NCBI GenBank assembly: GCA_018398765.1
Contig: JAHBMJ010001033.1
Span: 1-37,034, forward strand
Reading direction: 5' to 3'
Length of the DNA stretch: 37,034 nt
DNA from: Chromera velia
Lineage: Eukaryota; Sar; Chromeraceae
A program made the position numbers and the translations under genes. The notes under the pieces are model-generated. The model had not been told where the DNA came from. It saw only the letters and a program-made list of their open reading frames with translations, and did no database searches. Positions 1-11,380 of the stretch are shown one piece after another. Numbering within the stretch: the stretch's first letter is position 1; every line of letters begins with the position of its first letter.

Positions 1-1861
1 ATACAATAGAACACCCTATGTTATTCCTATATTTCAAAGTCCAAAATGATGTTAAAGTCCGGTAGGTCTCATTATGTCATGACCACCAACGAATCACTAA
101 ATCTGCCAATACATCACCATTGATTCACCTAAAATCTAAACAGCAGAACACAGATTCTGCTTACAATATTCATAACAAGATCATAAAAAGGTTCCACCAC
201 TTCAAGCCTAGTCGTCTTTCTTGATTCTCCCCCCCCCCTGACCGGCGTCCAGTGTTTATGAGTGTGGATATGTATCAATGTATGTATCGGTGTGTTCATA
301 TGTATTCTAGTGTATTGGTAGGAGCGAAGGCAAAAAGGTATGAAAGGAACACAGTAGCCGGTTGACAATATATAAAAAGAGAACGATGTGTTTCCGTTTA
401 CAGAAAAGCGTGGTAATCATTTGTAATAAAGTGAAATGATCGAAGGGAAGCAGTATAGAGATGATGTATCGAATTTTTTTACCCAGTGCTGAGTAAAAAA
501 ATTTGATGCGTCCTTGCATGCGGAGTTTGAGATAGAAGGGAGAGGAAAAAAATTGTACGGAGAGGGCTGAGAGGGGAAAAGCGGGGAGAAGAATGAACCG
601 AATTCTTTGGAGACTCAGAACAAATCGCGTTTAATCAGGGCACTTTTTAATTCGTTCCTTTGCTCATTTGGATAATTTGTTCACTTGTCCAGCAGTTGTC
701 AAATTCGATCGATGAATGTAGATTTGTGATTGGTCGTTGCATATTTGGGGTGTATATGCTTCTGTGCTATGCTGTCAATATTAATAAATTGTGCTGTCAT
801 GGATCCGTGGTCGTACGCCATACAGGGTCGCCGGTTGGTGAATTTTTGATCGATTGTTGTTTTTGATTGCAAATACAGCGGACTGGGGGTCATGGACAGC
901 ATCAAATTGTACAGTATAATTAATATTATTAATCATAAAAAGGGAAACCCGGTCCGATATATTCCGATGTGCTGAAATTGAAAGTTGTAACTGCATGAAT
1001 GAAGGGTAAAGCCTTACGAAGGAAGGGAGACATATGTAGAAAGTATTGACTGTTAGAATACTGTTGGATTCTTTCGTTTTTAGCTTCGTTGGGTTTCTTT
1101 TTTTTTCTTTCTCGTGTCTCTCCTTTCCGTTCTTTTGATCGATTCAGTCTCTATCCAAAACTAACAACCTAGTAAAAAATATATAGCAAGTGACTGACTA
1201 TATATAGAGTCTGAAACTTTGAGAGTATAGGATGTACCGCCCTAATAATCTGAAAATCCATAAGTAATAAGCAAAAATAAGAAAAAATTCTCAAAAAAAA
1301 TTATATTAATACTTTAGAGCTAGAAAATCGATAAGACTTTGACTTGCATGCATGGACTGCCAGGAGCTAGGCTCCACCGGCTTAGCCAACCCATTCATTT
1401 ATTCATTCACTACATCATTTGCTTTATGGCGTGACATGGTTGGCAGCTAGGTTGGCAGTCAACATTACATGAAACAGCCTAGGAAACAGCCTCGCTCATG
1501 TATACTAGCATGCGCAAGCATGTCCTACCAGAAGTGGAAGAGTTCAAGAAGAAATGTAGTTGTTAAGCTAATTGCGAAATATTGCTGAGTGGGGGTCCAT
1601 CTTTAACAATCTGCCTTGCATGTCGTAACTTGCCGAACGCTAGACGCCTATTACTATAGGCCTGCCTATTATGGGCCGATGACGATAGCGTATAATGATT
1701 AATGATGATGATGATGATGATTCCTGAGTAGTTCTCCAGGTAGTTCTGAGAGTAAAAAAATATGGTATAGTAGTTATTATATATAATTAATAAAACTTTA
1801 ATGACAGATAGAACGTGATTTTAACTACACTTAGACTTTAAGAGTTACCCGAATAGCACAG

Positions 1862-1937
1862 TAACTTTAGGGTCCAAGACCCCCTAAAGTTATCGTACTT
1901 TAGTAACTTTGAGAGTTGCCCTAAAGTTACTAAAGTA
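1862..1937. repeat. Two adjacent hairpins sharing a TAACTTTAGGG-type stem
   Basis: The first hairpin pairs TAACTTTAGGG (1862-1872) with CCCTAAAGTTA (about 1881-1892) around a short loop. The second pairs TACTTTAGTAACTTT (1896-1910) with AAAGTTACTAAAGTA (1923-1937), a perfect 15-bp stem with a 12-nt loop. Related words recur around 2750-2870. This looks like the remnant of a small foldback transposon; I see no coding sequence and no clear target duplication. Confidence 0.6.
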
Positions 1938-2164
1938 TAGTAGAAAGGTTCTGCTATCATAGTAAAACTAGTATGTACACAGTTTTTTTCACTAGTGTAA
2001 CACTATTTTAAAATGTTTTTTCTGCTTCAGACATGCAGCAAAATGATTTAAAGCTATCAATTTAACAAAATAGACTAATACCATCACTTCAAAGACTTTT
2101 TTAAAGTCATCGCATAAGTCATCGTGCGTCACTACGGGAAAATTTAGTAAAAAATTGAGACCAA

Positions 2165-2670
2165 CTATGACGTTTAACTGTCACAGCCAGACAGAGTCTC
2201 AAAGACAGACAAATAGACAGACAGATGTATAGACAGACAGACAGATAGATAGACAGACAGACAGACTCTATCATCTTTTCTTCACTTCACTTTTTCTGAA
2301 TCACCTCCTTTCTTTCTGACAGACAAACAGACAAGTAGGCACGCAGACAGACCGACAGACAGACAAACAGACAGTTACAGACAGTCTGAGACAGACAAAC
2401 AGACAGACACACAAATAAACAAACAAACAGACAGACAAACTCTATGTTTTTTCTTCTTTTCCCTTCTTTTCTTCACAAACACAGCAGACAACAGGCAGAC
2501 AGAAAGACAGACAGATAGATAGACAGATAGACAGATAGACAGACACACTGAAAGCCTCTTGGGGGTACTTTCTTTCTTTCTTTCTTTCTTTTTCACTGAC
2601 GAATCACCGTTAGTTAATCAAACTGTGATTCAAACAGACAGACAGAGAGACAGACAAACAAATAGACAGA
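2165..2670. repeat. (CAGA)n microsatellite field with pyrimidine-rich spacers
   Basis: Several blocks of imperfect CAGA/CAGATAGA repeats alternate with TCTTTTCTTC-type pyrimidine tracts and the junction word CTCTATC or CTCTATG. Open frames through it (for example on the minus strand at 2375-2596) read as SVCLSVCL-type low-complexity peptide and are repeat artefacts. The same repeat-plus-tail arrangement recurs in introns elsewhere in the window. Confidence 0.85.
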
Positions 2671-3230
2671 GACGGTTATTAACCATGCGGAGACGCACAG
2701 GAACAGCCCCGAAAAGTCTTTGAACATATGGTCTAGAAAAGAGTTAAATTACTGTAACTTAACCCCTCTAACAAGCTAAAAAAAGCTGTCGGTAACCAAT
2801 AAAAAGTTACGTAATTCTGGTAACCCAACTTTTTTGTAAAAGTCCTTTAGTAACTTTTAAGGTCCAAGTGTAATTTAAACACTGATTTACCTTATTTTGC
2901 TTATAAAGCTCGAAATATGTAAAATTCAGTATTATTCAGACATTGACAAACAAACTGTCTGTCTTTCTTTGGAACTTTATTACATTAAAATTAGAGTGTA
3001 GTCACGTAGTAGTATATGTACTATATCACTAGCTATATCATTATTACACTTACTTATTTGTGCATGCATGCTTATTATAGCCTGATTCTTAAGTTATACA
3101 CGGCTTGCGGCATACTATTTATATAATATAATCTTGCTTTTTGAATATTTTTATATAATTAGCTAAATATGATATCAGCCTTGAATTTGTAAACGAATCA
3201 TACAGATATGTATTGCATTATTTATAGAGA

Positions 3231-3446
3231 TTGATGTCATGCTGCAATCAAGGCTATTATCAAGCCGTCTCTAGGCCTGGAGTGCCAGTGGCTAGCTGGA
3301 GATTCGACGGAAAAGGGGAAAAAATCACTTTGGCTGACCAACAGGAAGCGGCCCTGCTAGCGGCCCTGCCTAATAAAGATCGATGCACCAATCGAGGCGA
3401 GCGCCTTTCATCGACCATTCATGCATGAGAGGAAAAGCTAGAGAGA

Positions 3447-3491
<45 letters not shown>

Positions 3492-6400
3492 TCTTTGATT
3501 GACATCACTTGCTTGCATATGGTTGCCCCATCCCTTTCCCCTTCGCCCCAACTTATCCATCTGGTAAGCGGTTTAAATCGCGCTCATGACTACTCATACA
3601 TGCAGGACCACACCTGCACGCACTCATTCGCGTAATTACGTGTTGATTCAGCAAGGTGGGCGTGCCGATTGCAGTTTATTTAAATTACTTGAAAGTTTGT
3701 TCGACCGTGTCTTCGATATCCCCTTGCCCCCCTCCTCTTCCCTGAACGGTGACCCCTCTTCTCCTACACAGCCAGCCAGAGAGGCTCTCCGCATGCCTGC
3801 CTGCCTGCTTGCTTGCCCGCCAGCAGTTATTTCCCATCGATCCACTCCGATGGATGGACGGAGACGGTGAGGCAAAGACCTGTCGTTTTGTCTCGTCAAT
3901 GACAAGCGCTGCAACTGCCTGTAGGGAGGGAGCCATCCATACGGTAGACGGACAGACAGGCACAGAGAGAGACAACTTGTTCGGACGAGAGCGCTGCCTA
4001 ACGGTCTGCGTAGACAGACAGGAAGAAACGAAAGGAAGAAGAGGGGTGCGACTGACAGATAGACAATCAATCGTCACTTGAAAGGAACTCAGGTGAACGA
4101 GAGAGAGAGAGGCTGGAGGGGAGGGGAGGGGGAGCGCATGCAGAGAAGGAAGGAAGGACGGACGCCTCTGTCCCCCATTCAACCCCCTTCGGGCCTTCCT
4201 GTTCTTACCTACGTCTTTGCCCTCATCCCGGCGTGCCCCTAACACTTCACTCCCTCTCGTCCCTCTCTTCACAGGGACATGTAGAGAGCCCTCGAGAGTC
4301 TGCATGTGGGGGGGGCGGTTTGATGTGATGAGGGGTTGAACAAATGAGGAAACCGCGACTTCACCCACTCACCTCCAGGCAGGAGGGCAGGCATAATCTA
4401 AGCGCGGTTGAAAAGCGTTCTCTCTTTCTCACCTGCATCTGAGTGCAAGGCCGGTCAAGCAGCCAGTCAGGAAGGATCGTGAAGGGACATGCATACAAAC
4501 GGAGGCAGGCAGACCCATGTCAGAAGGAAGATTCACTCACTCACTACATGCCAATTAAGAGAATGAATGAATGCTCCGATGCCGAACAGACAGACAGATG
4601 AACGATTGATCGATCGACCTTTCTCCCATGTCTCTCTCCCTATGGAGAGTCATTCTTCGGAGAATTCTGTGATCGCTCTCGTCTCTGTCACCGGATCAAT
4701 GGATAAATAAATACATGCACAGATACAGACACTGACACAGACGCTTGAATGCAATTAAAAGCGTTCGCCCCCCCCTCTTCTCGTTTTACCCCCTCACTCT
4801 TCTGGACCAGAACGAAGAAAACAAAACAAAACTCTGTGCGATTGATTGATATTTCACTGTTCGTCAGTGTGCAGCAACTTTTCATTCCTTCGTACAAAAT
4901 GGATGGATGGAAGGAAGGAAAATGCCCTTTTGGCATGCAGGCATCGATCCAACTGACTCACTGATCATCTTTTCATTGACTGACTGACTGACTGACTGAC
5001 TGGCTGATCCTTTTTCTTTTTTCTCTCATAACACCGGAAGAAGAAGAGATGGCAGAACCGAAAGAAATGAGAACCCAAAGATAAGAGCGTGGATAGGAAG
5101 GAACATAACATGAAAGCACAAAGAGAAGTCAGGGGGTGAGTAACTTGAGAAATGTCTGATTTCATTGCCCTGTCTCACCCCCCAACCCTTGAGTCAGACA
5201 ATTAGACCTAGGAGTAAAAAACTACACCCCCCCGGTCGTTGAAGCAAACCCAACCCCCCCCCCCTTTTCCCTTTGTCGAACCCTCTCCCTGGGTTGATTC
5301 CCTTTCGCTTTCTCCCGCCCTTTTGTTCACAAATCAAGGAAATTCAATTCAGGGACCCAGGCAGGCAGTCTACTTCGATCAGCATCTGAATGTCGCCCCC
5401 TTGACCGCTCACTCATGTGCCCCAACGCCCTTTCATTTTCTTTCGATCGATCGATCGAAGCATCTTCCGAACGTTCCTTCGTTTATGCCGCCATGGATGG
5501 ACTTTGCCACATGCCCCTTTCCTTTCGGGTTTCTTTGGCCTCCGCCCCTTCCTTCCTTCCGTCTTTCACAAAGGAGGAAGGGAGGGCCAAAGAAGGTGCA
5601 AGCACAAGCTTGCAAGGATGGATGGATCTTCTTCTTGCGTGAACTGACCGACCGACCGAAGCGATGAAATCAATGAATGAATGAATAATTGAAAAAATAC
5701 CAACCACAACAATCCCGCCGGAGTGAGGGAGAAGTAGAAAAAGAAGGACACGGATCGATACCTTTGCTGCATCCATTCCCTCCTCCCTCCCTCCCTCCTC
5801 CCCCCTGTGAGGGAATCTGCACAAGCTCCCTCCACTCCCCATGGCTCCACCGCGGCTGGCTCATCCATTTATCAACACCCTCCCTCCCCCGCCTTCTTTC
5901 TTTCTTGTGCGACCAACAAAGACGAAAAAAAGGAGTGAGAGAGAAGGAGGGAATGAAGGGAGGACGGAAGGACAGAAAGAGCGGCCAGGGAGGGTACCGG
6001 CCCCCCCACCCTATTATTATCTCCTTGCTTTTCCTTTTTCTTTTCTGTCCCCTCAGCAGGAGACCCTTCTTCTTTCCTTTCCTTTCCTTTCCTTTCCTTT
6101 CTCTCCCCCCTCTTCCTTCCTTCCTTCCTTCCTTCCGTCTCCCCTCCCACAGTGAATCGAGAAAAGGGAGGGAGAATGACAAAAACAGAAACAAGCGAAG
6201 GTGCAATGGGTGCGAATAGACAGGCAGTCTTAGCAAGAAGGAGACAGGAAACGAAGCAGTGAAGACAGAAAGGAGAAGGGTTGATGTCTGTCGACCCTGA
6301 ATCGATCCCTCCATTCACCCAATCATTCATCTTCCGATCTGCACATCTGTCTGTGGCCACCCTCCCTCCCTCCCCCCCTCCGGCTCACTCATTCATTCCT

Positions 6401-6630
6401 TTATTCATGCATGCGAAAGACTCAATCCACACCAACCTCACACACACATCCATTCCCCCCCTTTCCCCTTTCCCAGATCCCATTCAGTACCTCACGCAGT
6501 CAACACGGACAACATACAGAGGGGCACGCCACTTTCCTTCTACATCGACACATTTCTCACTCCCACAAGAAGTGTACATACATGTCCAATCTCATGTCAT
6601 GTCACGCAGGTCTATCTGATCTGGTCTCAG
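3231..6630. other. Microsatellite-rich intergenic DNA, no secure gene
   Basis: The stretch contains (GA)n at 3451-3488, (CAGA)n, (GGAA)n, (TTCC)n and (TGAC)n tracts. Overlapping open frames on both strands are driven by purine/pyrimidine strand bias (Lys/Arg/Gly/Glu-rich on one strand, Pro/Ser/Phe/Leu-rich on the other). A balanced 65-codon frame at 3231-3428 (plus) and a possible set of phase-compatible small exons at 4518-4209 (minus) are the only candidates. Neither is strong enough to call a gene. The 3' flank of the zinc-finger gene lies at the right end. Confidence 0.5.
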
Positions 6631-8336
6631 TCAGTAAAACCGCCCCCCCATCGCCCCCCCATGCCCGTGCAACCCTGTGCTCTGTCGTGAGTGGACGCTC
6701 CCTCCCACCGACCCCGTGCCTGTCCCTGCATTCGCCAGAGCAGAGACGGGTGTGGGAACGTGAGGAGACGCCATCCCCTCCCCGAAGCCCCCAAGTGCCC
6801 CCTGGGGACTCTGCTGTTGCAAAGGGAACCCCCTGAAGCCCGGGGGTAAATTGCCCAATCCCATCACACCCCCGTGAGGTTCCATCAGGAAGGAGGGCAG
6901 CAAAGAGACCGGCTGGTAGGGAAAACTGCCCGGTGTGCCTGGCTCGGGACTCTCACAGTTCGTTGGCGACGGTGCCGTGTCGTTGTTGTACACTGTTGTC
7001 ATGGCACTCCAATTTCTTCTGTGCCCTGCGTGCCCGTGCAATCCCCCTAGGCTGACTGGGTGTGGAGGACCCCCCATGTCGAGCTCCTGGAATCCCATTG
7101 CGAGGGTTGAGGCAGAAGGGTCAAAGGACAACGGCACGATGCCGTGGACGGAGGAGCCGTCATGAGAAGACCCGGGGGGAGGGGGCGCTCCCCCCCGAAG
7201 GACGGAAAGGAGGTCGGCAGCTGCACTTCGTGGGGGGAAAGACGAGGGGGGAGGGGGCGGAACTCTTCCCCCAGGCGGAGGCGGCTGCTGATGCTGAGGG
7301 TGCCCCCCCCCCAACGCATGGGCCATGGGGGGAATCATCTGGAAGGCCCGGCTGCCCGGCTCGATTGGGCCCTTGTTGGCACCCGACCATGTGTGGGCCC
7401 TGGCATGCCCCCCCGCATGCAGAGGGCCCCCAAGACCAGGCGAAGGCGGCGGGGCGTGAGCGGAAGGCGGAATAGGTGCAGCTGGTGGCGGAACGACAGT
7501 TGGAAGCACAATGGGCCCAGCAGGTGACTGATGGGGCTGCGGGTTCGCGGCCCTCACGCCTGCAGCCCCCCTCGCAGACACGTTCGGGTGCCCGTATTTC
7601 TGGAGAACTTTCATGGCCCAGTCCGCTTTCGGCCTCAAGGCAGCACGTTCGAGCAGCTTTTCGAGTTTCGCTCCTTGCACCCGTCTGCAGAGCCCACACA
7701 CACACACACACACACATACACACAAATACACGACAGCTGTAAGTGTATTGGGCATTTTCTTATGACTCTGATACAGAGAAACTTCAGCAAAGCAGACAGT
7801 CACTTGAGCAAAATAAATGAACAACTCGACAAAAAGTGCCATGAGGATATGTTGTGCTGCATGCACCTGTAGGCAGGAAGGCCGGACGAGGAAGGAAAGT
7901 CGGACTCAGTCGGGCAGACCGACTCTTTCGTGGTTGCCTTCCTTCCAGGGAGCGGGGAGAGAGAGAAAGGAGAAGGAGTGCCGATCAACATTCAAGAGAA
8001 GACCACAGCGTACACTTAAAACACGCGCACAATTGGAAAAACAGCGAGGGGTGGGGAGGAGAATGGAGAAAAAACACACAGACAGGAGAGGCAGAGAGTG
8101 AGTATTCCTGCTGTTTTGTTTCTGCCGACTGACTGACTTGTTTTTCCTCTTCTTCTTCTCATGATCTTCATGGCAGAACGGACACTCCACACCGTTGCGG
8201 CATCCCTTGGAATGATAGAACACGCAGGGGCGACACGTGCCTGCACCACCAAAGAGAAGAGAAGAGAAGACAAAGTCAACAACACATTTCGATCCGTTCA
8301 CTTTACGCGCACACAGGCACACGCACGCACGCACGC

Positions 8337-8380
<44 letters not shown>

Positions 8381-10233
8381 GCACGCACGCACACACACAC
8401 AGGCACACACACACGCGCACGCACGCACGCACTACTGTTTTCTTTCTGCTTCCTTCGTGCGGGTGCACAATCATTCTCAGGCAGCTAGGGCAATGAATGT
8501 GCATTCACTCACCAGTCGTCATCAGCTCACGCACATATGTGTGTGGATATTGATATACACATGTTTGCATACAAAGAGAACGAACGATAGATATGCACAT
8601 GCGCGTGCGTCCCCTCGTGCCCACCTGCTGCATGTTCCCTGCTTCCAACGGAGAGGAAACCGTCTTCCGTTCTCTCTTGGTTCGGGTCCCCTGCCCTGAC
8701 GACCCCCTCCTCCCTCTCTCCCAAGTCTTCCTCTTCCTCCTCATCCTCGTCGTCACTCTCCCCCTCAACCAATTCTGCATCATCTGCGTCCTCAGCCGGC
8801 TCCCCCTCTGCTGAGGCTACTGCCTCGGCTCTTCGCGGCTGTTTGTCGCTACCCTCCTCCGGACCCTCCTCTACAGCTTTTGACCTCCTTTCGCCTGGGC
8901 TGAGGTTAGTGCCTCGGTTGGAAGATTCACAGCAACGTCCAACCTGCAGACACGAGGGAGGGAGGGGGAGGGGAGACGCTGAACGAAAAACGAGGGAGGG
9001 AAAGAGGGAGGGAGGTTGTGCAATTCGTCGATCAGTGCGTGGGGAAGTGCAGGAAGGGATGAGACGAAAGAAAGCGAGCATGGGCAATCTAGCCATGCTC
9101 ATTGGGAGAGCTAGGCGCGAGGAGAGAAACGGGCGCCCGGGCGTCTGCATGAGTGGATCGAACGGAGACGAAATGGGAACGCGGGAGGAACAGAAGAGAA
9201 GAGACGGGTATTTATTCGAAGTAAAAGAGTGCGAAGGCGTGTGTATGTGTGTGTGTGTATGTGTGCTTGGAAGGGCGTCGATTCGATGTGTGAAAACGCA
9301 GAGACGCTTGTTTGGAAAATTGGGGGGCTGAAGGGGGGTATGGGGGAAGGTGGAGGGGGGGAGACGGGTGTCTGACAGAAAAGGAGACGGAAAGGATCTC
9401 AAAAAAGAAAGAAAGAAAACATGCCTGCAGCTGACCGACCGACCGACCTGACTCCTCACAGGACTGCCCCCCAAAACAGGACAGTGTGTAGAGGCAGAAG
9501 CCTTGGAGATGGTGCGAGAGTGTCCCTCTCTTTGGCGCCCCTCTCTTTGTTTGGAGGGCCCCGATGGACTCAGCTGGGGTCTCAGCATCTCTGCATCATC
9601 CATGCTGTGCCGTGCAGAACACGCCCCCGAGACCCCCCTGGAGCTGCGGAGACTGGCACGAGCTGCGGCTTTTCTAATGACTTCAGGTGCCCCCATAGTG
9701 TAAGAAATGCTCCGGAAGTGGGTGCGCCTTTTGACTGGCTGCTTTGAGGAGGCAGCAGTCGGGGAGACGCACTCTCCTTCTTTGAGAGGAAAAGGGACGG
9801 AATCCGGTCGGAAAAGAGCAGGGATCATTTTGACAGGCGTGTCTTCGTCTGAGAGGAGGTGTTCTGCTTCGTCTCCTTTCTCTGCCCCACCCTCTGGCTT
9901 TTTCACAAGCTCGTCAGCTGACACAGTGCGCTTCAGGGCAACTTTATCCTCCTCCACCAACTCAGACGGATACTCAACCAGACCGTCCCCCGCCTTGGAA
10001 TTCCTCGGCATCAACCACCGAGGCTGGTTTGGCCTGCCCCCTTCCGACAGGTGCTTCTTCATATCATACTTGTCTGTGTTCACATCCACGTGAATGAAGC
10101 CGTACCGCGTGACTACTGCATACTGAGCACAAAGAACGTCCAAGGCATTCAGAGAGCTCTCATTGCTGGCCCTGGACTCCCGTGGGGGCGGCTGGGCAGC
10201 AAGACCCTTGGCCTCAGTGCCCACAGAAGCCAT
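6631..10233 (-). CDS. CCCH-type zinc-finger protein, 4 exons
   Basis: Exons by reading: 10233-9460, 8943-8625, 8240-8138 and 7684-6631. All introns are GT-AG, phases agree (0, 1, 2), and the product is 749 residues ending in TGA. The start ATG opens MASVGTEAKG. Residues 370-388 read CVFYHSKGCRNGVECPFCH, a C-x7-C-x5-C-x3-H finger preceded by GTCRP and followed by HEDHEKKKRKNK. This matches the single-finger CCCH proteins common in apicomplexans, dinoflagellates and chromerids, so RNA binding is the likely role (family knowledge; target unknown). The finger exon is only 103 nt, and the finger is rebuilt in phase only after splicing. About residues 305-338 form an acidic Asp/Glu run. Residues 400-438 (RVQGAKLEKLLERAALRPKA onward) may be a second small helical unit. 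The C-terminal 300 residues are Pro/Gly/His-rich and probably disordered. The last donor lies in a GTCA repeat, so its exact position may be off by 4 nt steps. Confidence 0.85.
8290..8440. repeat. (AC)n / (GCAC)n microsatellite in CCCH intron 2
   Basis: A long dinucleotide and tetranucleotide tract lies inside the intron spanning 8624-8241. It generates spurious CVCVCV and THTHTH reading frames. On the sense (minus) strand it is a GT/GTGC run. Confidence 0.9.
8944..9459 (-). other. Intron 1 of the CCCH gene, open in frame
   Basis: The donor is CCT|GTGAGG and the acceptor CTGCAG|GTTGG. The intron is 516 nt, a multiple of three, with no stop in the frame of the flanking exons. A retained transcript would therefore encode the same protein with a 172-residue low-complexity insert. 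A weaker alternative donor (CAG|GTCGGT) lies 9 nt downstream. Confidence 0.7.
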
Positions 10234-10942
10234 CGCTCTCTGTTGTGATCTGCTCTGGTCAGGTCTGGTCTGGTCGCTCTGGGGGAGTACAAATTGGTGC
10301 GAATTGTTTTCTTCTCTGGCCGGCTATTCTCTGACAAGGCGCACTCTTTTGGAAACGCCTGGACAAAGGAGAAGGCCAAAAAGAAGTGAGAAAGAAGAAA
10401 AACTGACAAAGGGATCAAGCTTACAGAAGAGCTCGTGTCGCGAGGAGATGTAAGGCGGCTCAACTCGTGTATCACTACCCGTTGGTGGTCTTGGAATGCA
10501 CTGTCTGCATGTGGTCTCTCTGCAGAATGACTGACCGACTCCCGCCTTTCTCCAAAAGATATGCGGCAAGCCGATTTTACTGATTATAGACTCGTCTAAA
10601 TTCTCACCCAAAGTGGCCCGCCGCCCGGCCGCGCGGCGGCGCGCGCGGCCGGAATTTGGATTCGCGGCGGCGCGGCTAGGCGCGGCAGCGTTAATTAAGC
10701 CGACAGAAGGACTAAGTAAGACTAAGCAGGACACACATTAACACATATGGAGTAGTATGGAGTTAGTCTAGCTGTTTCACCTAGTTCCGCTTATGTACAG
10801 ACTAATTAAGACGAATACACACCCATGAGGACGGACTAGGACGGACGCGGAAATGGGGGACGGACATAGAAAATATAGTAAAAAAAGGGCAGACTCCAGG
10901 GCAACGATTAAAAACATTGAGCAATCTTAGATACTATATCAA
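10234..10942. promoter_or_regulatory. 5' flank of the CCCH gene with a GC-rich self-complementary core
   Basis: This is the upstream region of the minus-strand zinc-finger gene and the left flank of the first LTR element. About 10616-10685 is extremely GC-rich, with CGCGGCGGCGCG-type self-complementary words that could fold strongly. A 136-codon minus-strand frame at 10324-10734 runs through it but has no recognisable domain. I see no canonical TATA box. The promoter role is inferred only from position. Confidence 0.3.
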
Positions 10943-11318
10943 AGTTGAGACATAGGGTGTCAGTCGTTCCGTCTGTGTATACGCAGGAAGGCCAAGCCGC
11001 GGGGCGGGCCGGGGGCAAGCCGTTGCGCGCACCCTGGGCCGCAGGTGAATTTGATTAACCACCACGCGCGCATTCGATTCAGTGCCGCGCCGTGCGAATT
11101 TCAGCTCCGTCGAAATCATTTGACTTCATTGATTACTTCAGGCAACATCTGTTGGACTCTGCGTATACTCCAGACTCACAGACTTCCCATAAAGAGCTCT
11201 GAAGGAAGAAAACCGCCACACTCACTACTCTACTCTACGTATGCTCCAGACTCACAGACTTCCCATAAAGAGCTCTGATGGAAGAAAGCCGCCACACTCA
11301 CTACTCTACTCCATTACT
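10943..11318 (+). repeat. Left LTR of element 1
   Basis: Direct-repeat partner of 13292-13667. It contains a GC-rich block (about 10998-11045) and a 76-bp internal tandem duplication (11162-11237 and 11238-11313) bearing TCCAGACTCACAGACTTCCC. The duplication is also present in the right LTR, so it predates insertion. Confidence 0.85.
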
Positions 11319-11380
11319 GCGGTTAACAGGAAGGCTCTTCTCTTGAACTCATCTTCATCTTCTGATTTGATTCTTCAATC

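Larger units (their letters stand above)
1..3230. other. AT-rich gene-poor segment
   Basis: I find no supportable gene here. Open frames are all shorter than about 80 codons, lack recognisable domains and carry no convincing splice-site context. The segment holds hairpin sequences (1862-1937), a (GAT)n run near 1701-1722, a large (CAGA)n field (2165-2670), and many repeats of TAACTTT/AAAGTTA type words (1860-1940 and 2750-2870). Composition is clearly more AT-rich than the gene-bearing part from 3.2 to 29.6 kb, and resembles the transposon-rich stretches at 29.7-34.6 kb and 36.2-37 kb. Confidence 0.6.

Noticed and set aside
2165..2670. CRISPR-like repeat array
   Set aside because: Units are degenerate 4-8 nt microsatellites without unique spacers, and the genome is eukaryotic.
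3231..3428. 65-codon plus-strand frame
   Set aside because: It has plausible composition but is short and isolated, without a recognisable motif or splice sites. It may be a relic exon.
3685..4368. 227-codon minus-strand frame
   Set aside because: It runs through pyrimidine tracts and splice-like sites and has repeat-derived composition. At most short pieces of it might be exons (see findings).
5239..6836. Many overlapping frames of 60-214 codons on both strands
   Set aside because: All arise from purine/pyrimidine strand asymmetry (GGAA/TTCC tracts). No domain or consistent splice structure is visible.
6935..7742. Plus-strand frames opposite the last CCCH exon
   Set aside because: They are antisense shadows of the Pro/Gly-rich C-terminal exon on the minus strand.
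10324..10734. 136-codon minus-strand frame upstream of the CCCH gene
   Set aside because: Its GC-rich self-complementary core gives an Ala/Arg run, and no domain or splice link to the downstream gene was found.
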